Notes: a model not told the origin generated them from the letters alone. DNA of 64,000 nt from Nilaparvata lugens (GCF_014356525.2 NC_052504.1:100184501-100248500); one strand, 5' to 3'; shown: positions 10,073 through 20,579, counted from the first letter of the stretch. Numbers and translations: made by a program.

Positions 10073-10277
10073 AAAAAAAAAAAATCGATAGATCTAATTT
10101 CTGCAGTATTGAGTTAACTATGAGCAGACTAGCAGGAATAGAAGCAACAAAGAAAGGGATTAATTATTGGTGATACGCTGATATCGATGTTGTCTGAACA
10201 ATGCTGAAAGATCATACAAGTGAGTAGGTCTGTCTATAGCTGAATGAAAATTGATACTTCTATATTCTATTGATATG

Positions 10278-10316
10278 AAAATATTGATTATAATATAGAT
10301 ACAATATCAATATTTT
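10278..10316. repeat. Short hairpin-forming inverted repeat
   Basis: aaaatattgat (10278-10288) and its reverse complement atcaatatttt (10306-10316) with a 17-nt AT loop, in the spacer between ORF 2 and ORF 3. It might act in termination or processing; in AT-rich DNA it may be chance. Confidence 0.5.
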
Positions 10317-10528
10317 AGTTATAGATGGAGATGAGGCACTATAACCTCAACGCCTGGGCTTTTTACTGCACATATGCTAATGAATATAAGTTTAATTTTT
10401 TAAACTTGTATTCGTTTTCATTCAACAGTCAGGTGGAAACAAAAGCTTTTCAGTCTTAAACAAGATCTTCTAGTGATCAGTTCAGTTTTGAGTGTGTGTG
10501 TGAGAAAAAGATAGACATAACCTATAAA

Positions 10529-10579
10529 ATGTCACAATGTAATAGCTATTCAAAATTAAAAAGTTGTCAAGACTTTTGA
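10529..10579 (+). CDS. 16-codon upstream ORF ending on the start codon of ORF 3
   Basis: ATG at 10529 follows TATAAAA (10523) and opens a short Cys/Ser/Lys-containing frame whose TGA overlaps the next ATG as TGATG. Such an overlap permits termination-reinitiation. The alternative is that it was the N-terminus of ORF 3 and a one-base change split them. Confidence 0.35.
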   Translation: MSQCNSYSKLKSCQDF

Positions 10580-10896
10580 TGGGGATAACTTATGAAGAAT
10601 TTGTTGATTTAGCAAACAGTATTCAATATTCACAATATTGTACAGGAGTTGATGATTATTTGTTTAAAAAAAAACCGAAGTTAGAGGAAAGCAAAAATAG
10701 TGAGCATAATTTGAAGAATTCGAATTCAAGATTCTCAATTCTTTCCGAAATTTATGATTTATTAGATGTAATAAATAGTGGTTCTGCACATTTCCATTAT
10801 GGATGCAGCTGTGAATGTTCCATAACCACAATAATTAATTGTAACCAATTATGGGAAGCATTATTTGATCTTGCATATCGTAAATGCAAAAAATAG
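10579..10896 (+). CDS. Small Cys-containing protein of unknown function (ORF 3 of 3)
   Basis: 105 codons from MGITYEEF. Middle part basic (FKKKPKLEESK); C-terminal third has a cysteine cluster GCSCEC and a further INC and RKCKK end, which might bind metal. No domain recognised. A frame upstream of this ATG could be joined only by a frameshift. The last codons and the following spacer (tgcaaaaaatagtaagtc) are repeated 78 bp downstream, showing local duplication at the 3' end. Confidence 0.5.
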   Translation: MGITYEEFVDLANSIQYSQYCTGVDDYLFKKKPKLEESKNSEHNLKNSNSRFSILSEIYDLLDVINSGSAHFHYGCSCECSITTIINCNQLWEALFDLAYRKCKK

Positions 10897-11040
10897 TAAG
10901 TCAGGCTGGGGGGAGAGGAAAGATGGAGGTAGCTGTCAGAGCTTGCAGAGAAGGGGAGCCATGCAAAAAATAGTAAGTCGGGCTGGGGGGAGAGCTAACA
11001 TGGAGGTAGCTGTCAGAGAGAGGCTTTGATGGCTGCAGAG
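10884..11040. repeat. GC-rich direct duplication at end of ORF 3
   Basis: The block from gcaaaaaatagtaagtc through ggctggggggagag and atggaggtagctgtcagag occurs at about 10885 and again at about 10963. The first copy contains the ORF 3 stop codon, the second repeats it outside any gene. Confidence 0.8.
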
Positions 11041-11139
11041 AAGTGAGCTGAGGTGCGTTCAGAGAGGGAACCAGTTCTTGAGCTTACAAAATAAAGCTAA
11101 AAGCTGAAAGATCATGGCGGGCGGGGTCTTAGATGCCGA

Positions 11140-11400
11140 AGAGAGGAAACAGGTATAGTGAGAATGAAGGAGAACAAGGTGGAGCCATCAAGTTATATGG
11201 CGGCTGGCAGGTGGGGGCTGGGAAGCCATTGAAAATTATAGTTCCACCTCTGAAACATAGCTGTTATAGCCGGAATAGAAGGAGAACAAGGTGGAGCCAT
11301 CATGGCGGCTGCCAGGTGGGGGCTGGGAAGCCATTGAAAATTATAGTTCCACCTCTGAAACATAGCTGTTATAGTGGGAATAGAAGGTGGAGCCGTTTCT
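11140..11400. repeat. GC-rich tandem repeat, ~113 bp unit
   Basis: Two full units and a third partial one, each with gaa(t/c)(g/a)gaaggagaacaagg-like start, gtggagccatca, caggtgggggctgggaagcc and ttatagttccacctctgaaa. Units begin near 11158, 11271 and 11378. The GC content stands out from the AT-rich surroundings. Just after it, at ~11480, ctcctattggttg holds an inverted CCAAT box. A promoter or viral-type control region is possible. Confidence 0.75.
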
Positions 11401-11814
11401 TACAAAATGGAGAGCTATGGCGGGGGGCGGCGGGGGGAAGTTCTTCCGTATGGAGCACAGAAAATTTAAGCTCCGCCTCTCCTGAGCTCCTATTGGTTGT
11501 TAGAGAGATAGAGAGACATAAAGGTACGGAGGGAGAGAGAGTGACCAGTGTTGAGAACGTGAAAAGCGTTCAGCTGTTTTTGACGTTGTTGAGAAATCTA
11601 CAAACAAATTCATAGCGATTTCCAAATCTCGCGCTTGTATTGAAGTGGCTATAGGTTCACATTAGACTCCCAGCAGTGTTTGAATAAGAAGCAGTGATGC
11701 TATCTATAGAACTGACTGACATTACAAAGTGATTCCACAGCTCATTGGCTCCAGAACCAGAATTTCTCTCCAGAAAATTGGCTTGTCATCTGGACAAGCT
11801 ATTCTCCTTTTCAA

Positions 11815-11932
11815 TCGTTGGTCTCTGATCTTATTTCTCTCTCACCCTTTTCATTTCTCAACTCTCTTACAGAGAAGGACTCTGTCTCTCTCTTCAATCT
11901 GTGGTCTTTGTTCTCCTTTCTCTCTTTGTGTT

Positions 11933-11950
<18 letters not shown>
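11815..11950. repeat. Pyrimidine-rich minisatellite unit (outlier copy)
   Basis: Contains the same block as the array at 12.88-13.42 kb: ctctcttacag, then gaaggactctgtctctctct and tcaatctgtggtct. ORFs across it are low-complexity and not counted as genes. Confidence 0.65.
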
Positions 11951-11954
<4 letters not shown>

Positions 11955-11963
<9 letters not shown>

Positions 11964-12050
11964 TAGGGTTGTGTGGGCAGAGAGGACCAGGAGTCCTAAT
12001 TCCGCCCTAATAAAGGCATATAATCAATCAATCAATCAATCTCTCTCTCT
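11955..12050 (+). mobile_element. LINE 3' end with (AATC)n tail
   Basis: agaggaccaggagtcctaat, then ccgccctaataaaggcatat and an (aatc)n tail running into a CT tract. A related 3' end occurs at 26300-26360. The AATAAA plus short tandem tail is the usual mark of a 5'-truncated non-LTR retrotransposon. Confidence 0.7.
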
Positions 12051-12229
12051 CTCTCCCCCGGTCGTTTATTTTATATCCTTCTTAAAGAATTTTTTTATGT
12101 TTTTATTTTTGAGAACTTTGAACTTCATTTTCCAAAGAAACATTACAAAACGAAGAAAACGAAAAACAATAAGGGAACTTACCTATTGCATCAGGAAGTT
12201 GATGCTTAATGTAGTTATATATTTATAGT

Positions 12230-12625
12230 TTATTAATAAGAAAGTAACATTGCTGCTAGAATAACTATAATGTCTATTATAAATAATTACGGGTAATATT
12301 TGAGGGAAAATGATACCTGCATAGGTTTAAAACCTGTGCGCAAGTGGGTTATCAAAAAAAGATCAAACAAAGACACAAAGAAAATTACAAACGAGTTGAT
12401 AATTATAACTAACGTAGGTAGGTACCTGAAAAATAAAAGTGGAAACTTTCCAGAGATGAGATGAAAGAGATTATATAAAGAAGAAAGCAAGATTATGAAT
12501 AAAACAAGCATTAGACTAATTGAACAACAAAGTTCGCATAGCTATTTAATAGTTATGCTTATGGAACCTAATGGTTTTGCAATTACCGACAATATTATTA
12601 TAAACTATTATGAAAAATAATAACA
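12230..12625. other. AT-rich stretch, nothing recognised
   Basis: No gene, repeat family or clear signal was seen on either strand. Confidence 0.5.
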
Positions 12626-12848
12626 AAAAATAATCGACAATTATTTGTTGAAACACCGCCGATTTATGAAGTTACATTACAAGTTTTATATTATCGTTAT
12701 TCTAATTATCGTCATTCTCATTGATTAATTTTTCATATTTTGTGAAACTCGTTGAATAATATTAGCATTACCGTCATTTAATGTGAATTAGTGTATAAGC
12801 CAGTAAATATTATAACATACATAAATGAAGAAATCTAATCTTATCTCA
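12625..12848 (+). mobile_element. LINE 3' end, family also at 59.83-60.06 kb
   Basis: Shares with 59830-60055 the run cgacaattatttgttgaaac, caccgccgatttatga, then tcgttgaataat and gtgtataag(c/t)cagtaaatat, ending in acataaat plus an (tctaa)-like tail. 5'-truncated, no coding part left. Confidence 0.75.
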
Positions 12849-12879
12849 TTTTCTCTATCTCTTTCTCTCTTCATCTCTA

Positions 12880-13420
12880 AAAATCTCTAGGTAAACATAA
12901 AGGCAGCTATTCTCTCAACTCTTACAGTGAAGGGTTCTGTCTTTCTCTCTCCAATTGGTGGTCTCTGATCTCCATTCTCTCTTTCTTTCCTTCTTTGACT
13001 CTCTCTTTTAGCGGAGTACTCTGTCTCTCTCGCCCTTCTAATCTCTTTTCTCTCACTCTGATTTTCTTGCTCTCTCTTCATTTCTCAACTCCCTCACAGT
13101 GAAGGACTCTGTCTCTCTCTTCAATCCGTGTTATTTGATCTCCTTTCTCTGAGTTTCTCTCTCTCCCTCTCCATTTCTCAACTCTCTTACAGTGAAGAAC
13201 TCTGTCTCTTTCTTCAATCGGCGGTTTCGGATCTCCTTTTTCTTCTCTCTCCCTCTCTCTCTGTCCCTTTTTATCTTTCAACTTTATCCCAGTGAATGAA
13301 TTTGACTCTCTCTCCCTTTTGATCCCCTCTGATCTCCTTTCTCTCTCTCCCTATCCATCTATCAACTCTCTTTCTAAGTGGAGGATTCTGTCCCCCTTTC
13401 CCCCTCCCTTTTCAAGGGGA
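12880..13420. repeat. Degenerate pyrimidine-rich minisatellite, ~85-110 bp period
   Basis: At least five units carry cagtgaagga/ctctgtctctc followed by tcaat(c)(g)gtggtctctgatctcc. Unit marks near 12927, 13098, 13190, 13290 and 13375. Strand-asymmetric (C/T on +). Confidence 0.75.
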
Positions 13421-13798
13421 AGATTCCATTTCCTCCAGAAAGCTGCGTTGATTGTTTTCTGAATATGATGTGTGCTTTGATTGAATTCATAGTCAGTTGG
13501 AAAATCAATTTGTTGTTGATGCTGGAAAATTGATGTTTTCAGAATATTGAAAGCCATTTTTCCAACGTTCCTCAAAAACAAAATCATTCCTATCCAGTGA
13601 GGTTCACGTTCTAATGACAAGAGAGAAAGATAGAAGAACAGTGTTGCCAGGGAGGGAATCAAAGAATTGAATATTGGTAGATAGCTAAAGTCGGTACATG
13701 CTAAGTGGGGTTTTGTGTTGTTGGGAGTTTAAGGGTGTGAGAACGACAAAGTATGATAGTCTCTCAACTTTGTCATGAGAATCCATTATGAAGTTATT

Positions 13799-14440
13799 GG
13801 AAATAGTTATTTGTGCAACTAGTGCGCAAAGTGACAGTTTGCTGCACCAAAGAAACGTTTACGCACGAGCCGTAGGCGTTTGCGGAATGATGGTTCTTGA
13901 GTGCAGCAAAGAACTTAGCGCACGTATTTCACATTAAATTTTTCCCACAGTTACCATTGAATATGAAAAGTTGGTAATTATCGGTAAAATTCCCTGAAAT
14001 CCATCAAATGTTTTTATGTGTAATTTCTTATTGATAAAAACCTTAATTTATTTAAAATTGAATAATAATAATGTAAATGAATGAAGGTGGCAGCCACTGT
14101 CATCGTTGTCCACTGCCATAATTCAACGTGGACCACAGTCAGTGTTACCAACTTAATTTTGATTTTCCTCCATATTTTTGGCACAATGTGGTGGCAGTCA
14201 CTGTCATCGTTGTCCACTGCCATAATTCAACGTGGACCATAGTCAGTGTTACCAACTTAATTTTGATTTTCCTCCATATTTTTGTCCTCCATATAACCTA
14301 CTAGCTATTTTGCGTTGTCATGCTGCAAATCTGGAGTATGCAAAGTACTCACTTTGCGCACTAGTGCGGAAAAGTGATTCTTTGCAGCCTGCAATCAGTG
14401 CACAAATGGTCACTTTTCAGGGTATCTGTAGGAAAATATA
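13799..14440. mobile_element. Family E element, copy 1
   Basis: Starts aatagttatttgtgcaact and ends near cacttttcagggtatctgta. Subterminal inverted motif actagtgcgcaaagtga near the left end faces tcactttgcgcactagt near the right end (14350-14368). Other copies at 52179-53210 and 53213-53820. Non-coding, MITE-like; class not assigned. Confidence 0.75.
14089..14282. repeat. 103-bp tandem duplication inside family E copy 1
   Basis: The block gtggcagtcactgtcatcgt, tccactgccataattcaacg, tggacca, then gtgttaccaacttaattttg occurs twice (about 14089 and 14192). The inner part matches the family A terminus, so a MITE end was caught in the duplication. Confidence 0.85.
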
Positions 14441-14448
14441 ATATCTTA

Positions 14449-14613
14449 CTTGATAAAATATAATTGATTATTTCAAATAAGAATGAACAGTTAATATTAC
14501 ATTAGAAAACCTGTATCAGCTACCGTCTATAGGAGGCATTGACAAGACAGAGGATCGGCAACGTTGTTTTGGTATCTTTCTTCACTGCCATTATAACGTG
14601 GACCTCACTATAG
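14449..14613 (-). mobile_element. MITE family A, partial copy (right part)
   Basis: Contains the family blocks gaacagttaatattacat, tatcagctaccgtctatag, acaagacagaggatcggcaa and the terminal inverted repeat attataacgtggacctcact. The left part is missing. Confidence 0.85.
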
Positions 14614-14734
14614 ATGGATACTCTGATTTACTGTTGACTGGAAACAATTGAAGATGAGTAATCAAAAATTACAAAACTACAATATTGATATGATAGTAAA
14701 TTAACCGTGATAAAATATACTGTTTCTATATACT

Positions 14735-15145
14735 ATAGAAGGTAGCTTATACATGTTTATTGATGTAATATCAAGTGTTCATTCTCGTTTAAATATAATA
14801 TTCAATTATATTTCATCAAGCAAGAAATTATATTCACCAATAATTTTATAATGAATCTTATAAATCAAGATGACATATTTTGTTAATTAATTATTCTAAA
14901 TTGTTAGATAACGATCTAGCAACAGAGCAAAGTGAGAAGTGATAGCGCTATCTGCTCTGTTGAATTATAGACAAGGATAGAAATATCATTGCTAATCAAA
15001 CTATTTCCTTAACTATTTCCACATTCTTAAAAGACGATCCAGCAACAGAGCAAAGCGAGAAGAGATAGTTCTATCCGCTTTGTTGAATGATAGACAAGGA
15101 TAGCAATACTATTGCTAATCAAACACTGCCATTATAACGTGGAAC
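14735..15145 (+). mobile_element. MITE family A, two overlapping partial copies
   Basis: The internal block acgatct/cagcaacagagcaa, agagatagcgctatctgct, gatagacaaggatag is present twice (14910-15000 and 15025-15115), only the second ending in the terminal repeat ccattataacgtgga. A tandem partial duplication or two insertions. Confidence 0.8.
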
Positions 15146-15489
15146 TGATTTAAGATCTAGTTACCTTATACTGGACAGATGAAGTTTGATAGGTTTTCAC
15201 AGCTTACCTGCAAACAAACAAACAAATAAATGGTTACCACTTGACAACTAATAATTTTCATGAGTTTATAAAAAATAACTTAGATAACTAAATCTTTGTT
15301 ACTGAAATAATTGTATGAGTTGAGCTGCGTTTACACCAAAGTTATTAACAAAATGTTAATAACCGACTCCTTATAGATTCTATTGGGTTGAATAACATAA
15401 ATTATCATACACATGATGAATATATTATGTGTTTGTCAAGTTCCGTTTAATCCAAAGCTGCGTTTACACCAAAGTTATAAACAAAAAAT

Positions 15490-16143
15490 CTGGTGTGGCG
15501 CACTCACACAACTTTCCTTGCCATTACGAAAATTGATCACCTGACACTAGTGTTGTCGCGCATCTCAAGTCTACTTATAAACAAAGATCTGAGCCAGATA
15601 GTGACAGAACAATAACGCTGTAGACATACGAGGTTTGCTATCTCTTCATAGTGAATCACAGTTGCCCATAGTTTGCAATTGGATAATCACATTTTATCAA
15701 ATTTCGAGCTTATTTTCAATTTAGGTGAAAATGTTACTGAACATAATTTGTAAAGATTTCAATGGTCAATCTCATTCACTCGAAATTTTTTGTTTAAATT
15801 GTATCTGAAGCCTGATAATTGGGAATTCAAAATCAAACTTTGCATAGATGGGGCGGAGCTCCTGAAATTTTTACAGATATGGGATTTGTGGCAGTTGATA
15901 GAGCTCATCAATGACTATTTTAGGTAAGGATATTATCAAAATCGTTGAAGCCGTTTTTGATAAAATCGCGAAAAACCCTGTTTTTGCCAACATTTTCCCC
16001 ATTTTAGCAGCCATCTTGAATTGCATTTGATCGAAATTGTTCGTGTCGGATCCTTATAGGGAAAGGACCTCAATTTCCAAATAATTTCAAGTCATTTCGT
16101 TAATTGGGAGATGAGATATCGTGTACACAGACGCACATACACT

Positions 16144-16226
<83 letters not shown>

Positions 16227-16381
16227 ACTCACACACACACTCACACATACAGACCAATACCCAAAAACCACTTTTTTGAACTCAGGGGACCTTGAAACGT
16301 ACAGAAATTTAGAAATTGGGGTACCTTAATTTTTTTCGGAAAGCAATACTTTCCTCACCTATGGTAATAGGGCAAGGAAAG
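15490..16381 (-). mobile_element. Family C element, full copy, reverse
   Basis: From ctggtgtggcgcactcacac to cctatggtaatagggcaagg. Carries actttccttgcc near one end and ggcaaggaaag near the other as short terminal inverted repeats. Internal (CA)n tract at 16130-16250. Related copies at 30397-30720, 42273-42846, 46015-46884 and 63733-64000. Non-coding. Confidence 0.85.
16138..16252. repeat. (CA)n microsatellite within family C
   Basis: Long CA run with a few interruptions. The same position in the other family C copies also carries CA/TG repeats, so the microsatellite belongs to the element. Confidence 0.95.
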
Positions 16382-16770
16382 TGAAATTAATAACTTAATC
16401 TCTATAAATCTTATTAGATTGAACATAACTTATCATACACATATGTTTTTGTCAAGTTCCGTTTAATCTTATAGAATCTATAAAGATTAAGGTATTAACT
16501 ATATTTAGAATAGTTAATAATTATAAAGTACCGACACTTTTATATCAATGTAGCCTTAATCGAATGTTGTTCCTAAAATGTAAAGACATGATACATTTAA
16601 TGTTTCATTTGAAATCTTGAATGTCGATTTATTGGAATGTTTTAGTGTACGTACATGATTGAGAACATTTTGTTAATAACATTGGTGTAAACGCAGCTTT
16701 AGAAGAACTTTATCAGTGAGTTACAAGTTTTTCCCATTTTTCTCAGACATGCACTCCATTATTTAATTTA

Positions 16771-17027
16771 TTTTATAATAAAGAAAAGAACTGGCTTTTA
16801 CACGGATAGGAGATTCAGGGGGATAGACGGGATAGGAAATTCACTAATGACGCTCCATCACGTCTCAACTACTCAACTGATTAACTTGAAATTTTGCATA
16901 TATCGATTCTTAATTTACCAAGGTTGGTTATATGCCTATTTTCAATTGTCCAAGATCTTATCACGTCAAGTTTCCAGTTTGTCACGTTTTCAATAGCACC
17001 CTTGCAGAGCACGGGTTACCTGCTATT
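16771..17027 (+). mobile_element. Helitron-like family B, copy
   Basis: Begins near ttataataaagaaaagaac, contains cactaatgacgctccatcac, tcaactactcaactgattaa, and ends acccttgcagagcacgggtt, acctgcta. The family's 3' end is an imperfect hairpin (ccttgc...gcacggg) followed by CTAG, the known layout of Helitron 3' ends. Here CTAG is changed to CTAT. Confidence 0.65.
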
Positions 17028-17173
17028 CATGAATAATTATTGATAAGGTATGTGGCCGAAAAGAACAAAACGTTGTACAAACCAAGATTCATTTTCATTT
17101 CTAGAGGATTTATTCATCTATTGAATAAATAACTGGTTATCCATAGAATAGTTGAAAAGACTCTAAACTGTCA

Positions 17174-17965
17174 GGCCCGGTTGCACAGAAGCCGATTGAA
17201 TTTCAATTGACATTAATTCCACGAGAACAAATTAGAGAAGGCTTTTTTGAAAAGACTTCTTCGATTGGTTCTCGGGTAATTAATCACGATTAAAATTTTT
17301 TGTCATAGTCATTCAATATCATGCTTGAAGTCGAGCCGGTGAATAGTTGATTGTAGAACAAATTATTATTTATAATGTAAAGGATATCATTCCGTGACTA
17401 TATATAATTAAATAAATGTATGTATCTTGGTTTAAGTGCAGTAGCATATACTTATATTTATTTTTTGTAAAGTTTTTTTGTATTTTGTTTTTGGCAAATA
17501 AAATTCATTCATTCATTCAAATATAAGCATATGATTCTCATCACAGCATACTATACTGTAATATAATCATTTATGTTTTCTTTACAGTCGAGTATGTTTC
17601 TTAGTTCCGAAATAGGAAAAGCAACACTCTTGCATAAACCCGCCGTTTAGCGCTACAGGTAGAAGTTTTGTTAACTACAACCAAGTAATTCCAATTCGGA
17701 ATTTGTAAACTAGGCTATGTTCACAGAATGCTCGTAGTAACTTCAGCACGAGCAGGTAAAGTTTTCTATTTTTCAATTTATTCTTCTTTAGATTGTTATG
17801 ACAAAAAATAGTGTACGCTACTTGGACGTGAATGTCTTTTGCAGTGCTCGAATGAAATTCTAGTCTCAGCTTACACCTCGACTAGAAACATCATTCTCGA
17901 CTGCAAAAGGCCCCTTCCCATCCTTGTGACGTAAGATACTATAACCGGCTTTTGTGCAACCGGCA
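17174..17965. mobile_element. TIR element M with inserted LINE tail
   Basis: ggcccggttgcacagaagcc on the left and its inverse accggcttttgtgcaaccgg on the right. The left arm folds on itself (agaaggcttttttgaaaaga). A LINE 3' end with gcaaataaa and (attc)n tail lies inside at about 17340-17518. Confidence 0.7.
17340..17518 (+). mobile_element. LINE 3' end with (ATTC)n tail
   Basis: Non-coding 3' end finishing ttggcaaataaaattcattc plus two more attc units. 5'-truncated. Confidence 0.7.
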
Positions 17966-18213
17966 CTGAGTGAACTCTGCGTGTATGGTATCAATCAATT
18001 CAACCTATCATTAGTGGTTGACTGGGAAGTGGGAAGCAATGTTGATATATAAATATTCATGACGAATTCTGACACATAGATTGAAAACGTGTTAATTGAC
18101 ATAATATGTTAGCAAACAAGCGGGGTGATTGCTTTATTATCAGAGCTGACAATGTTTCAAATTATCATTGCTACTGGAATCTCATTTGAGTTCCATCACA
18201 GAATTCGCGTTCT

Positions 18214-19388
18214 ATAGTGAGGTCCACGTTATAACGGCAGGGTTTGATTAGCAGTGCCTTTGCTATCCTTGTCTATCATTCAACAAAGCGGATAGTGCCA
18301 TCTCTTTCTCGCTCTGCTCTATTGCCAGATTCTTCTTCAATAATGTACAGATAATAAATGATTAAAAAAAATCATCTTGATTATTGAATTTTTGAATAAT
18401 ATAATTACTTGCTTATTACACTGCGACAGACCTATGCGAGAAACATAATCCTATTCATCAATAAAAATAGAGATCAATTTAAAATCCACACAACACCATA
18501 TAATATACGTCTATCTGGAACAAATATGTACAATGTTGACAGGACAGTTTTATCAGTAAATCGCCATCAAATGTTCTATTATAGCAAAATCCTCATCAAC
18601 AAAATCCCAACGTCCTTTATTATCAATAGAATCACTAAAACCAAAGCTAAGGAATTAGATAAGTGGGTTCAAGAAATGATTTTCTTTGACTTAGGAATAT
18701 AAATAAAAAATTTTTACCTCCATTACTTCTAGCCATATGGACCACCTCATTGTTACTTTTACTTCATTCGATCAAAACAGATTCCATCTTTACCTATTTA
18801 TTACTTAGATTATCATTATAACTATTATTACTACATTTATTATGATCTTTATATTACATTATTTCACTGAAATCGGGACTATTCACTAGATATGAGTTTT
18901 CTACATCGAAAATCAATTATTGTTCAATATTATTATAATTTATTATACCCGAATAAATTTAATAATAATGTATTTTGTTTGGTAATTATATTATTGTCTT
19001 ACAAATATCTGCATAATTTATATCGGCTAGCGCACAAGTTCTTAACTTATGCTAGTCGAGCCTCGAATTGATAAAAAAGCTTGATGTTTTGCTTTCTCTA
19101 TTTACTAATTTGATTGACATTTGTGTTTTATTACAGAAATATTATTTTCAAAGTCAAATTGTATTTAGAGGACAATTCATATAATTGTAATGTATTTTAT
19201 GGCAAATAAATTGATTTTGATTTGATTTGATAAATTATAATTGATTGTTTTAAACAGGAATGAACAGTTAATATTACATCAATAATCCTGTATCAGCTAC
19301 CGTCTATAGAAGGCATTGACAAGACAGAGGATCGGCAACATTTTTCTCCTCTCTCTCTTCACTGCCATTATAACGTGGACCTCACTAT
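18214..19388 (+). mobile_element. MITE family A split by a LINE insertion
   Basis: Left end tatagtgaggtccacgttat at 18214 and right end attataacgtggacctcact at 19365-19385, with family A internal blocks on both sides. The middle, about 18365-19232, is a non-LTR retrotransposon end. Removing it would leave a copy near the usual ~370 bp. Confidence 0.85.
18365..19232 (+). mobile_element. 5'-truncated LINE with RT C-terminus and (TTGAT)n tail
   Basis: ORF part 18409-18702 (97 codons) ends naturally and carries the pattern of a LINE reverse-transcriptase C-terminus: INKNRDQFKIHTTPYNIRLS, then FYYSKILINKIPTSF and a basic/aromatic end ELDKWVQEMIFFDL. About 500 nt of 3' UTR follows, ending caaataaattgattttgatt plus ttgat units. 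No complete RT remains, so it is dead. Confidence 0.75.
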
Positions 19389-19544
19389 AGTAACCCTATA
19401 AGAGTGTTGCAGAAGTAGTCATAAAGCTCTCTGATTTCTGAAAATTTCCACTCGATTGAACTGAACAGTCATTAGTTGAGCCAATGACGGTAGAAGCAAA
19501 AAGTCTTATGTCATTTCGGAGCAGAAACAGAAAAGGGGAGGGTG

Positions 19545-19925
19545 ATTGAGAAAGAGAGAGAGATAGAATGAGAGAGAGTGAGTGATAGAGAGAGGAGAAG
19601 AGAGAGAGAGAGAGTGAGCGATATTAGTTAAGCCACTGACTGTGAAAGAAAAAGTCCTATGTCATTTGAGAACAGAAAGAGAAAAGGGTAAGGTGATTGA
19701 GAAATAGAGAGAGACATTGAAGAGAGGCAGAGTGTGAGAGAGAGGAGAAGAGTGCACTTGAGAAGGCAATTCGAGTTGTGCCCGCACCATTACCTAAACA
19801 AATTGATTTACATTCTACTTGACTTCACTTAGTTGTCGAGTTGTCGCCAATGGAAGATGGTGGGAGAGAGAGAGGAAAGGGTGGTGAGAGAGAGAAGAGG
19901 AAGGAAAAAGAGAGAGAGAATTGAA
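19545..19925. repeat. Purine-rich (GA)n region
   Basis: Repeated agagagag blocks and two copies of a unit with aagtc(t/c)tatgtcatttcgga/gag and gattgagaaa(g/t)agagag (about 19498 and 19650). No gene. Confidence 0.85.
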
Positions 19926-20029
19926 GACAAGCTCTTTGACATCAGCTCTTAACTCCGACTTCCTTTTCATCTCCCTTGCACGGTTCTAATTCTCGCCACT
20001 TCCTGTTGTCGATTTTGAATTTCTCCTTT

Positions 20030-20168
20030 GCACTCTTCTCCTTCTCCTCCTTCTTCTTCGTCTTTTTCTTCTTCGTCTTCTTCTCCTTTATTTCTTTCTC
20101 TTCTTTTTCTTCTTCTTCTTCTCCTCCTCCTCCATCTTCTTCATCTTCTTCATCTTCTTCTTCCTCTT
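20030..20168. repeat. Pyrimidine-rich (TTC)n tract
   Basis: Compound CTT/CTC repeat. Open frames on both strands (poly-Ser/Phe, poly-Glu/Lys) are by-products. Confidence 0.95.
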
Positions 20169-20286
20169 GTAAAGTGTATCTCACTAGGCCATATAAGAAT
20201 ATATTAATTTTTTCCATGAACGGCGTGCTATAGGCAATCCGCAACACACAGTTGATGTCCCAATGCTGTTCACCTTCATTATGTTA

Positions 20287-20535
20287 CTAGCAGGTAACCC
20301 GTGCTTCGCAAGGGCCTATTTTAAAACTTGACGTAATGAAATCCAGAAGAATTGGAAATAGGCCTATAAGAATCCTCGGTTGATTAAGAATTTATAAGCA
20401 GCATTTCAAGTATATCAGTCCAGTAGTTCAGACGTGATGATGCGTCAAACATAATTTCCCTATCCTCTACACGTGTAGAGGTCTACGTCTTTAAGCCAAT
20501 TCTTTCCTCTATTATAGTATAGAAGATGATAGATG
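20287..20535 (-). mobile_element. Helitron-like family B, reverse copy
   Basis: Reverse complement starts near tctatactataatagagg, includes tagaggatagggaaattatg and gacgcatcatcacgtctga, and ends gcacgggttacctgctag followed by T, matching Helitron insertion between A and T. It carries an 18-bp palindrome cctctacacgtgtagagg at 20464-20481 containing CACGTG. Confidence 0.7.
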
Positions 20536-20579
20536 GATGGATATATCATTCTTTCATCTATCATCTTCTATACTATAAT
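20511..20579. repeat. Perfect 25-bp inverted repeat, 19-bp loop
   Basis: The arm at 20511-20535 (attatagtatagaagatgat plus agatg) is exactly inverted at 20555-20579. It appears where two Helitron 5' ends meet head to head. Confidence 0.9.

Larger units (their letters stand above)
15324..16697. mobile_element. TIR element L, split by a family C insertion
   Basis: The ends gctgcgtttacaccaa and ttggtgtaaacgcagc are perfect inverted repeats, with gttattaacaaaatgttaat just inside the left and its inverse inside the right. The inner arms share gtcaagttccgtttaatc. The family C copy at 15490-16381 sits inside. A second copy of the left terminus (15465-15482) lies at the insertion boundary. Confidence 0.75.

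Noticed and set aside
9298..10896. Endogenous nudivirus or densovirus genes
   Set aside because: Considered because such insertions exist in hemipterans, but none of the three products shows a motif I can tie to those viruses.
11133..11615. 160-codon + strand ORF
   Set aside because: It runs through the GC-rich tandem repeat, so the protein repeats itself only because the DNA does; no ATG context or motif supports it.
12880..13420. Repeated ctctcttacag as real splice acceptors of a multi-exon gene
   Set aside because: The motif is part of a minisatellite unit and no exon-like frames follow.
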